64,000 nucleotides of DNA from Marivivens aquimaris (lineage in GTDB: Bacteria; Pseudomonadota; Alphaproteobacteria; Rhodobacterales; Rhodobacteraceae): the NCBI RefSeq assembly GCF_015220045.1, contig NZ_JADBGB010000001.1:124001-188000 (forward strand). Reading direction: 5' to 3'. The translations under genes and the position numbers were made by a program. The stretch's first letter is position 1, and each line of letters opens with the position of its first letter. The notes under the pieces were generated by a model. It was not told the DNA's origin. It saw nothing but the letters and a program-made list of their open reading frames with translations, and made no database searches. Below, one piece after another: positions 36,102 to 45,560 of the stretch.

Positions 36102-38720
36102 ATGGCGACCTACAATCTGACGGGTATCAATCCGGGGCACTTTGTTGGCTGGGACGGCAGCAGCCTTCTTGCGGCGGGATCCACGATCACGCTGAAGCCC
36201 GATTGGGACGTCACGGCCGAAGTTCTGCACTACCAAGTCACTGACGGCGATACGAATTTCAACGGTGACTTGTCACAAAATGAAATCGGCGACGACGGCG
36301 ATCAGAACGTCACGATCTACGACGCAAACTGGAGTAACCTCGGCAGTGGTCGGGTCTACGTCGAGGACCACTTCGAACTGCGCGCACCCGATGGGTCGAC
36401 CATCCACCTCTACACGATGGAAATTTCGGGTTACCCCATCGGTGTCGTCGCGACGGCTCCGTTGCAACCGGGTGTGCAGTACGAAGTCATCTCTTCCTAC
36501 AACTCTGGCGCGGTGTCCTATTCCTCGATCGCCGACCAGAACTACGACATCAGCGCGGACAATACCCTCACGGGTATGAATACGCAGAGCGAAACACTGC
36601 GCGGGGAGGACGGCAACGATACGATCAGCGGGCAGGGTGGGGATGACCGCCTTTCCGGCGATAAGGGCATGGACACGGTCTATGGCGGCGCGGGCAACGA
36701 TACCGTTGTCGGCGGCCTGAGCAATGACGTGCTCTACGGCGGCACCGGCGATGATATGGTGCTAGGCGACGGCGAGCTCTATTCGCTCGAAACCACGCCT
36801 TCGGGGCCTGATACGACGGCAACCACGCTGACGATCGTCAATAACTCTACCGGTCCGATCATCGTCAGCCATATCGACCAGTCCGGCACATCGACCGACT
36901 ATGCGACGATTGGCGAAGGCCAGTCGCTAACGATCAACACGTTCGAGGAAACCAACTGGGTCATCCGCGACGAGAACCGCTACTTCATCGACTTTATCGA
37001 AGGTGCGGCGAACCAGACCTATACGCTCGACAACACGCAGCATGACACCGTCTACGGCGGCGACGGCAACGACATGGTCATGGGCCAGATCGGCCACGAT
37101 ACCGTCTATGGCGATGCGGGCGCGGATACCGTCTGGGGTGGCTCGGGCAACGACAGCGTTTATGGCGGTACTGGCAACGATACGCTCTACGGCGGCGATG
37201 ACCGCGATACGATCTATATTGATGGCGACGACGTTGTTTACGGCGGCGAGGGCGGTGACGACTACGACTACGCCGTTCTTTCCAACATTGGCACAACCGT
37301 CACATTCACCGACAACGAGTCCGGTACGTTTACGACAAATGGCGGCGCGACGAGCGGTTCGTTCTCGGAAATCGAACTTGTTGCGGGCGGCACTGGCGAC
37401 GACGTGATCGACGCGTCCGCCACCAGTTTCCAGACGATCTGGGGCGGTGAGGGTAACAACATTCTCTATGGCGGTTCCAGCACCGATACGCTGGCAGCGG
37501 GCAGCGGCTCTGACACGATGTACGGTAATGCAGGTGACGACACGATCCTGTTCGGTGCAGGTGGCGGTGTCGTTTATGGCGGCGCGGGCAACGACTACAT
37601 CGACGACAATTATGGTACGCAGGACACCGGCACCGATACGATCTACGGCGGTGATGGCGACGACACGATCTTCGCTGGTCTGGACAATGACGTCATATAT
37701 GGCGGCACTGGCAGCGATTGGATGAGCGGCGAGGGTGGCGATGACACCCTCTACGGCGGCGATGGCGGTGACGTCATGTCTGGCGGTGACGGCAACGACC
37801 GCCTCGACGGCGGGTCCGGCAATGACGCTATCTCGGGCGGTGCGGGCAACGACACCTTTGTCGTCAGCAGCGGAACCGGCACGGATACGATCACTGACTT
37901 CGACATTGGCGACGATGACCTCGACGGCTTCACCAACGACCAGATCGATGTATCGGGACTGGTCAACGGTGACGGTAATCCTGTCACGGGGTGGGATGTC
38001 ACGGTCGTTGACGACGGCGCAGGCAATGCGAAGCTGATTTTCCCGTCGGGAGAGGCGATCATCCTGCAAGGCGTTGCGCCGGCCTCCATCGACAGCGCGC
38101 CCGAGATGTATAAATCGGGCATTCCGTGCTTCACTGTGGGTACGATGATCCTGACGCCGACGGGCGAAAAGCCTGTGGAAATGCTCCGCCCCGGTGATTT
38201 GGTGGTCACGCGGGACAATGGTCCGCAGCCGATCATCTGGGCAGGCGCAAAGCTTGTGACGCGCGAGGAACTGGCTGCCAAGCCGGATCTGCTGCCCGTC
38301 AAAATCGAAGCTGGCGGCTGGGCGGGCGATCGCGGTCTGCTGGTTTCCCCGCAGCACGCCATCAGCGTCTATTCCGGAGAGGCGGGCGGCACCCATTCAC
38401 TGGTCCGCGCAAGGCACCTCGCGAAGCTGCGCGGAGGCAAGGTTCGCATTGCCAAAGGCGTGCGTTCGGTGACCTACGTACACCTTATGTTTGAAAAGCA
38501 TCAGGTTGTTTATTCAAACGGAATCGCGAGCGAGAGCTTCTATCCGGGACCGTGGGGAATGTCGGCGCTGAACTTCGAATCAATCCGCGAAGTGGTCTCT
38601 CTGTTCCCCGATTTGGGCCGACTCAAAGTCGAAGATGCCTACGGCCCAAGTGTGCGACCGGTGGCGCGATTCAGCGACCTTCCTGATGTCATTCGCGACC
38701 TAGAGCTAGATCGCCGTTAA
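36102..38720 (+). CDS. Large RTX calcium-binding repeat protein with C-terminal Hint domain
   Basis: The 872-residue protein has no classical signal peptide and opens with a beta-rich region (1-160). It then carries glycine/aspartate nonapeptide repeats of the GGxGxDxxY type in three blocks (about residues 167-226, 313-386 and 430-590). These bind calcium and usually mark type I secretion. From about residue 676 (PCFTVGTMILTPTGEKPV) to 820 lies a Hint_2 (hedgehog/intein-like) domain with SPQHAIS, followed by a short tail. Such proteins are frequent in roseobacters; function is unknown, and the Hint domain may self-cleave. No type I secretion genes are adjacent. Confidence 0.88.
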   Translation: MATYNLTGINPGHFVGWDGSSLLAAGSTITLKPDWDVTAEVLHYQVTDGDTNFNGDLSQNEIGDDGDQNVTIYDANWSNLGSGRVYVEDHFELRAPDGSTIHLYTMEISGYPIGVVATAPLQPGVQYEVISSYNSGAVSYSSIADQNYDISADNTLTGMNTQSETLRGEDGNDTISGQGGDDRLSGDKGMDTVYGGAGNDTVVGGLSNDVLYGGTGDDMVLGDGELYSLETTPSGPDTTATTLTIVNNSTGPIIVSHIDQSGTSTDYATIGEGQSLTINTFEETNWVIRDENRYFIDFIEGAANQTYTLDNTQHDTVYGGDGNDMVMGQIGHDTVYGDAGADTVWGGSGNDSVYGGTGNDTLYGGDDRDTIYIDGDDVVYGGEGGDDYDYAVLSNIGTTVTFTDNESGTFTTNGGATSGSFSEIELVAGGTGDDVIDASATSFQTIWGGEGNNILYGGSSTDTLAAGSGSDTMYGNAGDDTILFGAGGGVVYGGAGNDYIDDNYGTQDTGTDTIYGGDGDDTIFAGLDNDVIYGGTGSDWMSGEGGDDTLYGGDGGDVMSGGDGNDRLDGGSGNDAISGGAGNDTFVVSSGTGTDTITDFDIGDDDLDGFTNDQIDVSGLVNGDGNPVTGWDVTVVDDGAGNAKLIFPSGEAIILQGVAPASIDSAPEMYKSGIPCFTVGTMILTPTGEKPVEMLRPGDLVVTRDNGPQPIIWAGAKLVTREELAAKPDLLPVKIEAGGWAGDRGLLVSPQHAISVYSGEAGGTHSLVRARHLAKLRGGKVRIAKGVRSVTYVHLMFEKHQVVYSNGIASESFYPGPWGMSALNFESIREVVSLFPDLGRLKVEDAYGPSVRPVARFSDLPDVIRDLELDRR

Positions 38721-38945
38721 AGGAAAACAGCCGAACGTTGAAGCGCTAAACGGTGTCATTGATCCTTCATATTTCGCGGGACGCAGGACAAAAAACTGCT
38801 TAGCTTAAATTTTGCGGAGAATTTGCTGGAAATAGGGGTGGGTGCGAAAGTCATCTGCCTATTTTGTTGCAATATTCTCGTGCGGTTGTTTTAGTTGGGA
38901 CAGAACAGGCAGAGCAAACTGCCGACCACGTCAGGGAGAGCCGTT

Positions 38946-40046
38946 TTGGCGCCAACAGCAGCCGATAATGCGTTCGTAGAATTCGATCGCGTGCAAAAAA
39001 GCTATGATGGCGAGACACTCGTCGTCAAAGACCTCAACCTCAGTATGCCGCGCGGCGAGTTTCTTACGATGCTCGGGCCGTCGGGTTCGGGGAAAACCAC
39101 CTGCCTCATGATGCTCGCAGGTTTCGAGACCGCGACCCACGGTGATATCCGGATCGGCGGAACCTCGATCAACCACATCCCTCCGCACAAGCGCGGGATC
39201 GGGATGGTTTTCCAGAACTACGCATTGTTCCCCCACATGACAGTGGCCGAGAACCTCGCCTTCCCGCTGGAAGTCCGCAAACTGGGCAAGTCCGAGCGCG
39301 AAGCCAAAGTGCAGCGCGCACTCGACATGGTTCAGATGGGCAAGTTCGGCGGTCGCCGTCCGGCCCAGCTTTCGGGCGGTCAGCAGCAGCGTATCGCACT
39401 GGCCCGCGCGCTGGTGTTCGAGCCTGAACTGGTTCTCATGGACGAACCGCTCGGCGCGCTCGACAAGCAGTTGCGCGAACACATGCAGTTCGAGATTACC
39501 CGCATCGCGCATAACCTCGGCATTACGACGGTTTACGTGACGCACGACCAGACTGAAGCGCTGACCATGTCCGACCGCGTCGCAGTGTTCGACGATGGCC
39601 GCATCCAGCAGCTTGCCCCGCCGGATGAGCTGTACGAGGCTCCGCAAAACAGCTTCGTTGCGCAGTTCATCGGCGAGAACAACACTCTGACCGGCGTCGT
39701 CAAATCGATCGACGGCGGGCGCTGTGCGGTCCAGCTCGACAGCGGCGAGGTCATCGACGCGATGCCCGTCAACGTCAGCAAGCCGGGCGAGCGCACCAAG
39801 GTATCCATCCGCCCCGAACGTGTAGAGATCAACAAGTCCCGACTTTCGCCCGATGCGCACACGCTCAAGGCCGAAGTGCTTGAATTCATCTACATGGGCG
39901 ACATCTTCCGTACTCGTCTGCGGGTTGCAGGCCGCGAGGACTTTATCGTCAAAACGCGAAATGCACCCGACCAGGTACGACTGCAGCCCGGCACGACCAT
40001 CGAGATCGGCTGGCTGCCTGAGGATTGCCGCGCGCTCGACGCCTGA
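38946..40046 (+). CDS. ABC transporter ATP-binding protein, PotA-like
   Basis: The 366-residue ATPase has Walker A GPSGSGKTT, the signature LSGGQQQRIALARAL, Walker B LVLMDEPLGALD and the H-loop VTHDQTEAL. A C-terminal TOBE-type regulatory domain (about 270-360) follows. It energises uptake by the permeases encoded downstream. I propose a TTG start at 38946, preceded by AGGGAGAG; the longer frame also begins with TTG. First gene of a four-gene operon for a polyamine-type solute. Confidence 0.88.
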   Translation: MAPTAADNAFVEFDRVQKSYDGETLVVKDLNLSMPRGEFLTMLGPSGSGKTTCLMMLAGFETATHGDIRIGGTSINHIPPHKRGIGMVFQNYALFPHMTVAENLAFPLEVRKLGKSEREAKVQRALDMVQMGKFGGRRPAQLSGGQQQRIALARALVFEPELVLMDEPLGALDKQLREHMQFEITRIAHNLGITTVYVTHDQTEALTMSDRVAVFDDGRIQQLAPPDELYEAPQNSFVAQFIGENNTLTGVVKSIDGGRCAVQLDSGEVIDAMPVNVSKPGERTKVSIRPERVEINKSRLSPDAHTLKAEVLEFIYMGDIFRTRLRVAGREDFIVKTRNAPDQVRLQPGTTIEIGWLPEDCRALDA

Positions 40047-40128
40047 GCGCACGGCTAATGAATGCGACCGCTCCACCCGGAAAGCGGTCGCAATACTAAA
40101 TCAACCGGGAAACACGGGAGTATAAAGT

Positions 40129-41235
40129 ATGAAACTCACTAAAGTTCTTATGGCGACCTCGGCTCTGACCGTTGCTGCTGGTGCTGCGGTTGCCGACGAT
40201 CACATGGCCTCTGACATGACCATTGTCAGCTGGGGCGGTGCTTACCAGAACAGCCAGCTGAAGGCCTACGTCGAGCCCTACCTCGAAGCCAACCCGGACG
40301 TGAACATCGTTTGGGACGAAAGCTCGGCCGAAGCCGTTGCCAAGCTCCGCGCTATGTCGGAAACCGGCAACATCACTTGGGACCTCGTCGACGTAGAAGC
40401 CGCTGACTCGATGCGTCTGTGCGACGAAGGTCTGGCCATGGAAGTCGACTACGACGAACTGGCCGAAGGCAACGACGGCTCGTCGGCTGAAGACGACTTC
40501 GGCGACTCGATCGTTTCGGACTGCTTCATCCCGCAGATCGTGTTCTCGACCACCGTTGGCTACCGCAACGACATGGTCGGCGACACCCCGCCGGAAAGCA
40601 TCTGCGCGATCTTCGACACCGAAATGTACCCGGGCAAGCGCGCGCTCAACAAGCGTCCGCTGGCGAACATGGAATGGGCACTGCTCTGTGACGGCGTAGC
40701 CAAGGACGACATCTATGACGTTCTGGCGACCGAAGAAGGTCAGGAGCAGGCATTCGCCAAGCTCGACACCATCAAGGACGACGTGATCTGGTGGACTGCT
40801 GCTGCCGAAACTCCGCAGCTGCTGGCTGACGGCGAAATCGTCATGGGTTCGACCTACAACGGTCGTCTGTTCTCGGCTATCGCCGAGCAGGACCAGCCGA
40901 TCGGTATGCTCTGGGACGCTCAGATGCTCGACTTCGACGGTTGGGTCATCCCCGAAGACCTGCCGGAAGACCGCCTCGCTCGCGTGATGGACTTCCTGTA
41001 CTTCGCAACCGACACCCAGCGTCTGGCTGATCAGGCTGCTTACATCTCCTACGGTCCGGCTCGTGCATCGTCCGCTCCGCTCGTAGGTAAGCACGCTGAG
41101 CTCGGCATCGAAATGGCGCCGCACATGCCGACCGATCCGGCCAACTCCAAGAACGTCTTCGTCACCCAGTACGACTTCTGGGCTGACTACCGCGACGATC
41201 TGGACGCCAAGTTCCAAGCCTGGCTCGCCAACTAA
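40129..41235 (+). CDS. Periplasmic solute-binding protein, PotD-like
   Basis: The 368-residue protein has a Sec signal peptide (cleavage after AVA, about residue 22) and the extracellular-binding-protein family 1 pattern with VSWGGAYQNSQLKAYVEPY (in part). Family relatives PotD/PotF bind spermidine, putrescine or related cations, which the many acidic residues here would suit, but the exact ligand is not defined. It lies 82 bp after the ATPase gene. A hairpin after its stop probably keeps its mRNA more abundant than that of the permeases. Confidence 0.87.
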   Translation: MKLTKVLMATSALTVAAGAAVADDHMASDMTIVSWGGAYQNSQLKAYVEPYLEANPDVNIVWDESSAEAVAKLRAMSETGNITWDLVDVEAADSMRLCDEGLAMEVDYDELAEGNDGSSAEDDFGDSIVSDCFIPQIVFSTTVGYRNDMVGDTPPESICAIFDTEMYPGKRALNKRPLANMEWALLCDGVAKDDIYDVLATEEGQEQAFAKLDTIKDDVIWWTAAAETPQLLADGEIVMGSTYNGRLFSAIAEQDQPIGMLWDAQMLDFDGWVIPEDLPEDRLARVMDFLYFATDTQRLADQAAYISYGPARASSAPLVGKHAELGIEMAPHMPTDPANSKNVFVTQYDFWADYRDDLDAKFQAWLAN

Positions 41236-41243
41236 TCGGACTT

Positions 41244-41266
41244 AGGCCCGACGTTCTGTCGGGCCT
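41244..41266 (+). terminator. Hairpin between binding-protein and permease genes
   Basis: Perfect 9-bp stem AGGCCCGAC / GTCGGGCCT with a 5-base loop and no T-run. It is more likely an mRNA-stabilising or attenuating hairpin inside the transporter operon than a full terminator. Confidence 0.6.
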
Positions 41267-41324
41267 GACCTGAAAAGCTGCGGTCCCGATCCTGGGGCCG
41301 CGGCGCATCGGGACTGGACAGACG

Positions 41325-42863
41325 ATGACCGACACGACTTCGCAATCCGGGCCGATGCTGGCCGCGGATGGTACCCCCCTCAAAAAGAGCCTGCATCGCG
41401 CGCAGCGCCGCCAAAAAGTGCGGGCGCTCATGCTTATCGCGCCGCTGCTGTTCTTTATTCTTGTTACTTTTATCGCGCCTATCTTCGACATGCTGCTGCG
41501 CTCGGTCGAGAACGATATCGTTCCCGATACGCTGCCCCGCACAGTCGTTGCCCTTCAGGAATGGGACAACGCAAGCGGCGAAGCACCCGACGAAGAGACG
41601 TTCCGCGCGTTCTACACCGACTTTGCTCTGGCCGAAGAACAGAAGGCCCACACACGTCTGGGCTCGCGCCTGAACTTTGAAATGTCGGGCATTTCTTCGG
41701 TCTTCCGTTCGACCGGCCGCGATGTCGGCAAGTTCGACACCGATTACTACACCGACCAGTTCGTCGACGCTGACGAAGTGTATGAAGATCCGGTCCAGTG
41801 GTCCGAGTGGATGGCAGACGATGGCGTCGCATCTGCACTGCCGCAGACCGCCGATGCTTACGCTGGTTGGGTGAAGGTCCTGAACGAAGAGGGCGACGAC
41901 CCGCTTGATGAGGACATCCCCGATTTCGTCTACACCGCGCTTTATCATGACCTCGCTGCTGGCGCGAATCCGCCCGTGCTGCCGTCCGTGGACGTGTCGG
42001 GTTGGGATGACATCTCGCTCAAGGAGCAGTTCATCGAGTCCAACGAAGACTGGGCCAATCCGGACATCTGGGCGACGATCAAAGCCTTCGCGGGTCCATA
42101 CACCGCCGGTTACTTCGCGAACTCCATCGACCTTCAGTCCACGCCCGAGGGTTTTGCCCAGCGTGACGAGGACGAGCGCATCTACATCAAGCTCTTCATC
42201 CGCACGATGGTGATGTCGCTGGCGATTACCGGCATGTGTATCCTGTTGGGTTATCCGATCGCCTACCTGCTGTCGCACCTGCCGGCACGCAAGGCTAACC
42301 TGCTGATGATCCTCGTACTTCTACCGTTCTGGACCTCGCTTCTAGTCCGTACTTCGGCATGGAAAGTGCTGCTGCAGAACCAAGGCGTGATCAACGATAT
42401 TCTCGTGTGGATCGGCATTGTCAGTGACGACAACCGCCTTGCGCTAATCAACAACGCGAACGGTACGATCATCGCGATGACGCACATTCTGCTGCCGTTC
42501 ATGATCCTGCCGCTGTTTTCGGTGATGAAGACGATCAACCCGTCCTACGTCCGCGCCGCCAAATCGATGGGCGCGAATGACTGGACTGCCTTCTGGCGTG
42601 TCTATTTCCCGAACTCGGTTCCGGGTATCGGCGCGGGCTCGATCCTCGTGTTCATCCTGTCGATCGGCTACTACATCACCCCCGAACTCGTCGGCGGCGT
42701 GGATGGCGTGTTCATCTCGAACCGTATCGCCTACCACATCTCGTCCTCGCTGAACTGGGGTCTGGCGGCTGCGCTGGGTTCGATCCTTCTCGTCCTCGTG
42801 CTCGGTCTCTACTACGTCTACGACCGCGTCGTCGGCATCGATAACGTCAAACTCGGAGGTTGA
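41325..42863 (+). CDS. ABC transporter permease with large periplasmic insertion, PotB-like
   Basis: The 512-residue permease has a first helix at about residues 33-55, then a hydrophilic, acidic stretch of about 230 residues. The standard binding-protein-dependent permease domain follows (about 290-505), with the EAA-type loop YVRAAKSMGANDWTAFWRVYFPNSVPG (in part). PotB-type permeases are usually near 280-320 residues, so the insertion is the odd feature; it probably lies in the periplasm and may contact the binding protein. Stop and next start are 4 bp apart. Confidence 0.87.
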   Translation: MTDTTSQSGPMLAADGTPLKKSLHRAQRRQKVRALMLIAPLLFFILVTFIAPIFDMLLRSVENDIVPDTLPRTVVALQEWDNASGEAPDEETFRAFYTDFALAEEQKAHTRLGSRLNFEMSGISSVFRSTGRDVGKFDTDYYTDQFVDADEVYEDPVQWSEWMADDGVASALPQTADAYAGWVKVLNEEGDDPLDEDIPDFVYTALYHDLAAGANPPVLPSVDVSGWDDISLKEQFIESNEDWANPDIWATIKAFAGPYTAGYFANSIDLQSTPEGFAQRDEDERIYIKLFIRTMVMSLAITGMCILLGYPIAYLLSHLPARKANLLMILVLLPFWTSLLVRTSAWKVLLQNQGVINDILVWIGIVSDDNRLALINNANGTIIAMTHILLPFMILPLFSVMKTINPSYVRAAKSMGANDWTAFWRVYFPNSVPGIGAGSILVFILSIGYYITPELVGGVDGVFISNRIAYHISSSLNWGLAAALGSILLVLVLGLYYVYDRVVGIDNVKLGG

Positions 42864-42867
42864 TGAC

Positions 42868-43761
42868 ATGGCACTTCCTATTTACGCCAGCACCACCCAA
42901 CGGGTTTGGCACTACAGCTACCTCACGATTTGCGGCCTGATCTTCTTCTTCCTGATCGCGCCGATCCTCGTGATCATCCCGCTGTCGTTCAATGCGCAGA
43001 ACTTCTTCACCTTCACGCCGGAGATGCTGCGCCTTGATCCCGAAGGGTATTCGCTGAAGCACTACACGGACTTCTTCACGAACTCCGACTGGCAGCTTGC
43101 CATGACGAACTCGCTGAAGATCGCTCCGGTGGCGACGCTGATTTCGGTGTCGCTGGGCACTCTGGCAGCCATCGGTCTGTCGCAGAGCCACGTTCCCGGA
43201 CGCCGTGCGATCATGGCCACGCTCATCTCGCCGATGATCGTGCCGCTGATCATCTCGGCCACGGGCATGTATTTCTTCTACTCGAACCCGTACATTCCGG
43301 TGCCTTTCTACGGAAAGATCTACCTGCCGTTCACCCTCACGGGCGAATACTGGGGCGTTGTTCTGGCGCACGCTGCGTTGGGCATTCCGTTCGTCATCAT
43401 CACCGTGACGGCCACGCTCGTCGGCTTTGACAAGTCGCTGACCCGCGCGTCGGCTATGATGGGCGCAGGTCCGGTTCGCACATTCTTCCGCGTGCAGATG
43501 CCGCTGATCATGCCGGGCGTGATCTCGGGTGCGCTGTTCGCGTTCATCACCTCGTTCGACGAAGTCGTTGTGGTGCTGTTCGTCGGCTCGGCCCAGAACA
43601 AGACGCTGCCGTGGCAGATGTTCATCGGTTTGCGCGAACAGATCAGTCCGACGATCCTCGCAGCCGCGACGATCCTGATCACGGTCTCGGTCATTCTGCT
43701 GCTGGTGGTCGAGCTCCTGCGGCGGAGGTCGGAACGACTTCGCGGTATGTCGCCAAGCTAA
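42868..43761 (+). CDS. ABC transporter permease, PotC-like
   Basis: A standard 297-residue inner-membrane permease with six helices and the cytoplasmic coupling loop LTRASAMMGAGPVRTFFRVQMPLIMPG (in part). It pairs with the larger permease just upstream. Last gene of the operon, followed at once by a strong terminator. Confidence 0.92.
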   Translation: MALPIYASTTQRVWHYSYLTICGLIFFFLIAPILVIIPLSFNAQNFFTFTPEMLRLDPEGYSLKHYTDFFTNSDWQLAMTNSLKIAPVATLISVSLGTLAAIGLSQSHVPGRRAIMATLISPMIVPLIISATGMYFFYSNPYIPVPFYGKIYLPFTLTGEYWGVVLAHAALGIPFVIITVTATLVGFDKSLTRASAMMGAGPVRTFFRVQMPLIMPGVISGALFAFITSFDEVVVVLFVGSAQNKTLPWQMFIGLREQISPTILAAATILITVSVILLLVVELLRRRSERLRGMSPS

Positions 43762-43766
43762 AACGA

Positions 43767-43791
43767 AGGGGCCGAGAGGCCCCTTTTTCTT
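43767..43791 (+). terminator. Terminator of the polyamine-type ABC operon
   Basis: AAGGGGCC-GAGA-GGCCCCTT followed by TTTC, beginning 5 bp after the stop codon. AAAA-type runs on the other side would let it serve the converging AEC gene too. Confidence 0.9.
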
Positions 43792-43797
43792 TGGCTG

Positions 43798-44727
43798 TTA
43801 GGGCAGGATCATCAGCCAGAACGCTGCGGTCAGCACCGTCAGACCCGTGCCAATCAGCACTGCCGAGGCCGCGACCCGTTTCGCGTGGCCGTACATATTG
43901 GCAAAGAGGTAGGCGTTGATCCCAGGTGCCATAGCGGCAGTCACAACGGCGGAGCGGAAGCCCTCGGTCGACAGGTTCAGCGATGTGCCCAGCAGCCAAG
44001 TGACAGTGGGGTGCAGCACGAGCGACACCGACACGATAAAGCCGATGGTGCGCAGGTCGCCCTGCGGTTTGTAGCGCACCAGAACACCGCCCAGAGCGAA
44101 CAGCGCGGCGGGTAGCGCGGCGCGGGCCATGAGGTCAATCGCGCTTTGCAGGGTATTGTGGAGCGGGATGCCCGTCAGGTTCACGATCAGACCCGCCGAA
44201 ATACCGAGGATCAGTGCGTTGCGGAACATGGACCGCAGGACCTTAGCAGGGAGGGCACTGAGTTTACCGCCGCGGTTCTTCACGATCTCCATCGTGGTGA
44301 TGCCGATGGCGTAGCAAATGGGCGAATGGATCGCGATGATCGCATAGTTGGACGCCAGCGCGTCCGATCCATAGGCGCGTTCGGTAATCGGCAGACCAAG
44401 CAGGAGCGAGTTCGAGAACAGCCCGATAAAGCCGATGGCGATGGAGTCTTCCCAGCTGCGCTTGAACAGCAGCCGCGCGCCGGTGATCCCGACGATGAAG
44501 CCCGAGATCGCACCGGCGTAGAAGCTGAACAGTAGACGGACGTCGAAATGCGCGCCGAGGTCGAGGGAGGAGATGCCTTTGAACAGCAGGCACGGCACAG
44601 CGAAGTTCTGCGCGAACTTCATCAACTCATCGACCGAGGTTTCCTTGAACCAGCCTTTCCAGACGGCGAAATAGCCGAAGCCAAGCACGAGGAAGACGGG
44701 AAGGATGATGTCGATCAGGGCGATCAT
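43798..44727 (-). CDS. AEC (auxin efflux carrier) family transporter
   Basis: A 309-residue protein with about ten hydrophobic helices in two five-helix repeats; the N-terminal motif LPVFLVLGFGYFAVWKG and the FALGGVLVRY segment are typical. The family carries organic acids such as malonate or malate, but the substrate here is unknown. It converges with the ABC operon and is the last gene before the DNA-metabolism operon on the same strand. Confidence 0.88.
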   Translation of the reverse strand: MIALIDIILPVFLVLGFGYFAVWKGWFKETSVDELMKFAQNFAVPCLLFKGISSLDLGAHFDVRLLFSFYAGAISGFIVGITGARLLFKRSWEDSIAIGFIGLFSNSLLLGLPITERAYGSDALASNYAIIAIHSPICYAIGITTMEIVKNRGGKLSALPAKVLRSMFRNALILGISAGLIVNLTGIPLHNTLQSAIDLMARAALPAALFALGGVLVRYKPQGDLRTIGFIVSVSLVLHPTVTWLLGTSLNLSTEGFRSAVVTAAMAPGINAYLFANMYGHAKRVAASAVLIGTGLTVLTAAFWLMILP

Positions 44728-44759
44728 AGGTGCCTCTAGGGGCCTCGCCCCGCGTTAGA

Positions 44760-45560
44760 TCAAAGCGGGAAGCTCAGCGTCATGCCGTCGAAGGCAGGGA
44801 CCACACCGTTGGGCACTTCTGCCGCAACCGTCTCGTAATCCAGATCGACGTGCATGTTGGTCAGGACGGCCTGTTTCGGCGCGACCCGAGCAATCCACTC
44901 TAATGTCTGTTCCAAATGGGAATGGGTCGGGTGAGGGGCGCGGCGCAGTGCGTCCACGATCCAGCAATCCAGCCCTTCGACCACCTGCCACGCGTTGTCA
45001 TTCATATGGGCAACGTCGGGGAGGTAGGCGATATCGTTAAATCGGAACCCCAGCGCGTCAATCGAGCCGTGGTTTACTGAAAATGGCGTAAAGGTAATGT
45101 CGCCGCCCGCGCCGGTGATGGTCACATCGCCATCAATCCCGTTGAGCTCGCAGATGGGCGGGTAGGGGGACCCTTTGGGCTGCACAAACGCGTAGCCGAA
45201 ACGGCCAAGCAGGCTTTCGGAGGTGTCTCCATCGGCCCAGACCTGAAGGCGCTCGCCGGTGTTGAACACGATCTGGCGCAGGTCATCGAGGCCGTGGGTG
45301 TGGTCGGCGTGTGCGTGGGTGTAGATCACCGCATCCAGCACTCCGACGCCCGCATCGACCAGTTGATCCTTCATGTCGGGGCTGGTGTCGATCAGAACGC
45401 GCGTGGTGCCTGCCTCGGTGATGCGCTGAACCAGCAGCGAACAGCGGCGGCGGCGGTTCTTCGGGTTGGCCGGATCACAGTCGCCCCAGATGCCACCGAT
45501 GCGGGGCACCCCGCCGGACGAGCCGCAGCCCAGAATGGTGACGTCTAGGCGCGCGATCAT
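44760..45560 (-). CDS. MBL-fold metallohydrolase (PhnP-like)
   Basis: A 266-residue metallo-beta-lactamase-fold hydrolase with THAHADHTHGLDDLR (metal ligands, about residue 80-95), an early GCGSSGGVPRIGG, and later histidines in FSVNHGSIDALGF and NMHVDLDYE. The pattern resembles PhnP-type cyclic phosphodiesterases, but no phosphonate genes are nearby. It overlaps the tatD stop by 4 bp and is the last gene of the operon. Confidence 0.85.
   Translation of the reverse strand: MIARLDVTILGCGSSGGVPRIGGIWGDCDPANPKNRRRRCSLLVQRITEAGTTRVLIDTSPDMKDQLVDAGVGVLDAVIYTHAHADHTHGLDDLRQIVFNTGERLQVWADGDTSESLLGRFGYAFVQPKGSPYPPICELNGIDGDVTITGAGGDITFTPFSVNHGSIDALGFRFNDIAYLPDVAHMNDNAWQVVEGLDCWIVDALRRAPHPTHSHLEQTLEWIARVAPKQAVLTNMHVDLDYETVAAEVPNGVVPAFDGMTLSFPL

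Noticed and set aside
37030..37860. Regularly spaced repeats resembling a CRISPR array
   Set aside because: The repeats are the nine-residue calcium-binding repeats of the RTX protein, in frame and imperfect, without constant repeat and unique spacer units.
36927..38396. 489-residue antisense frame in the RTX gene
   Set aside because: Produced by the repeated glycine and aspartate codons of the RTX gene on the other strand; no ribosome site or domain pattern.
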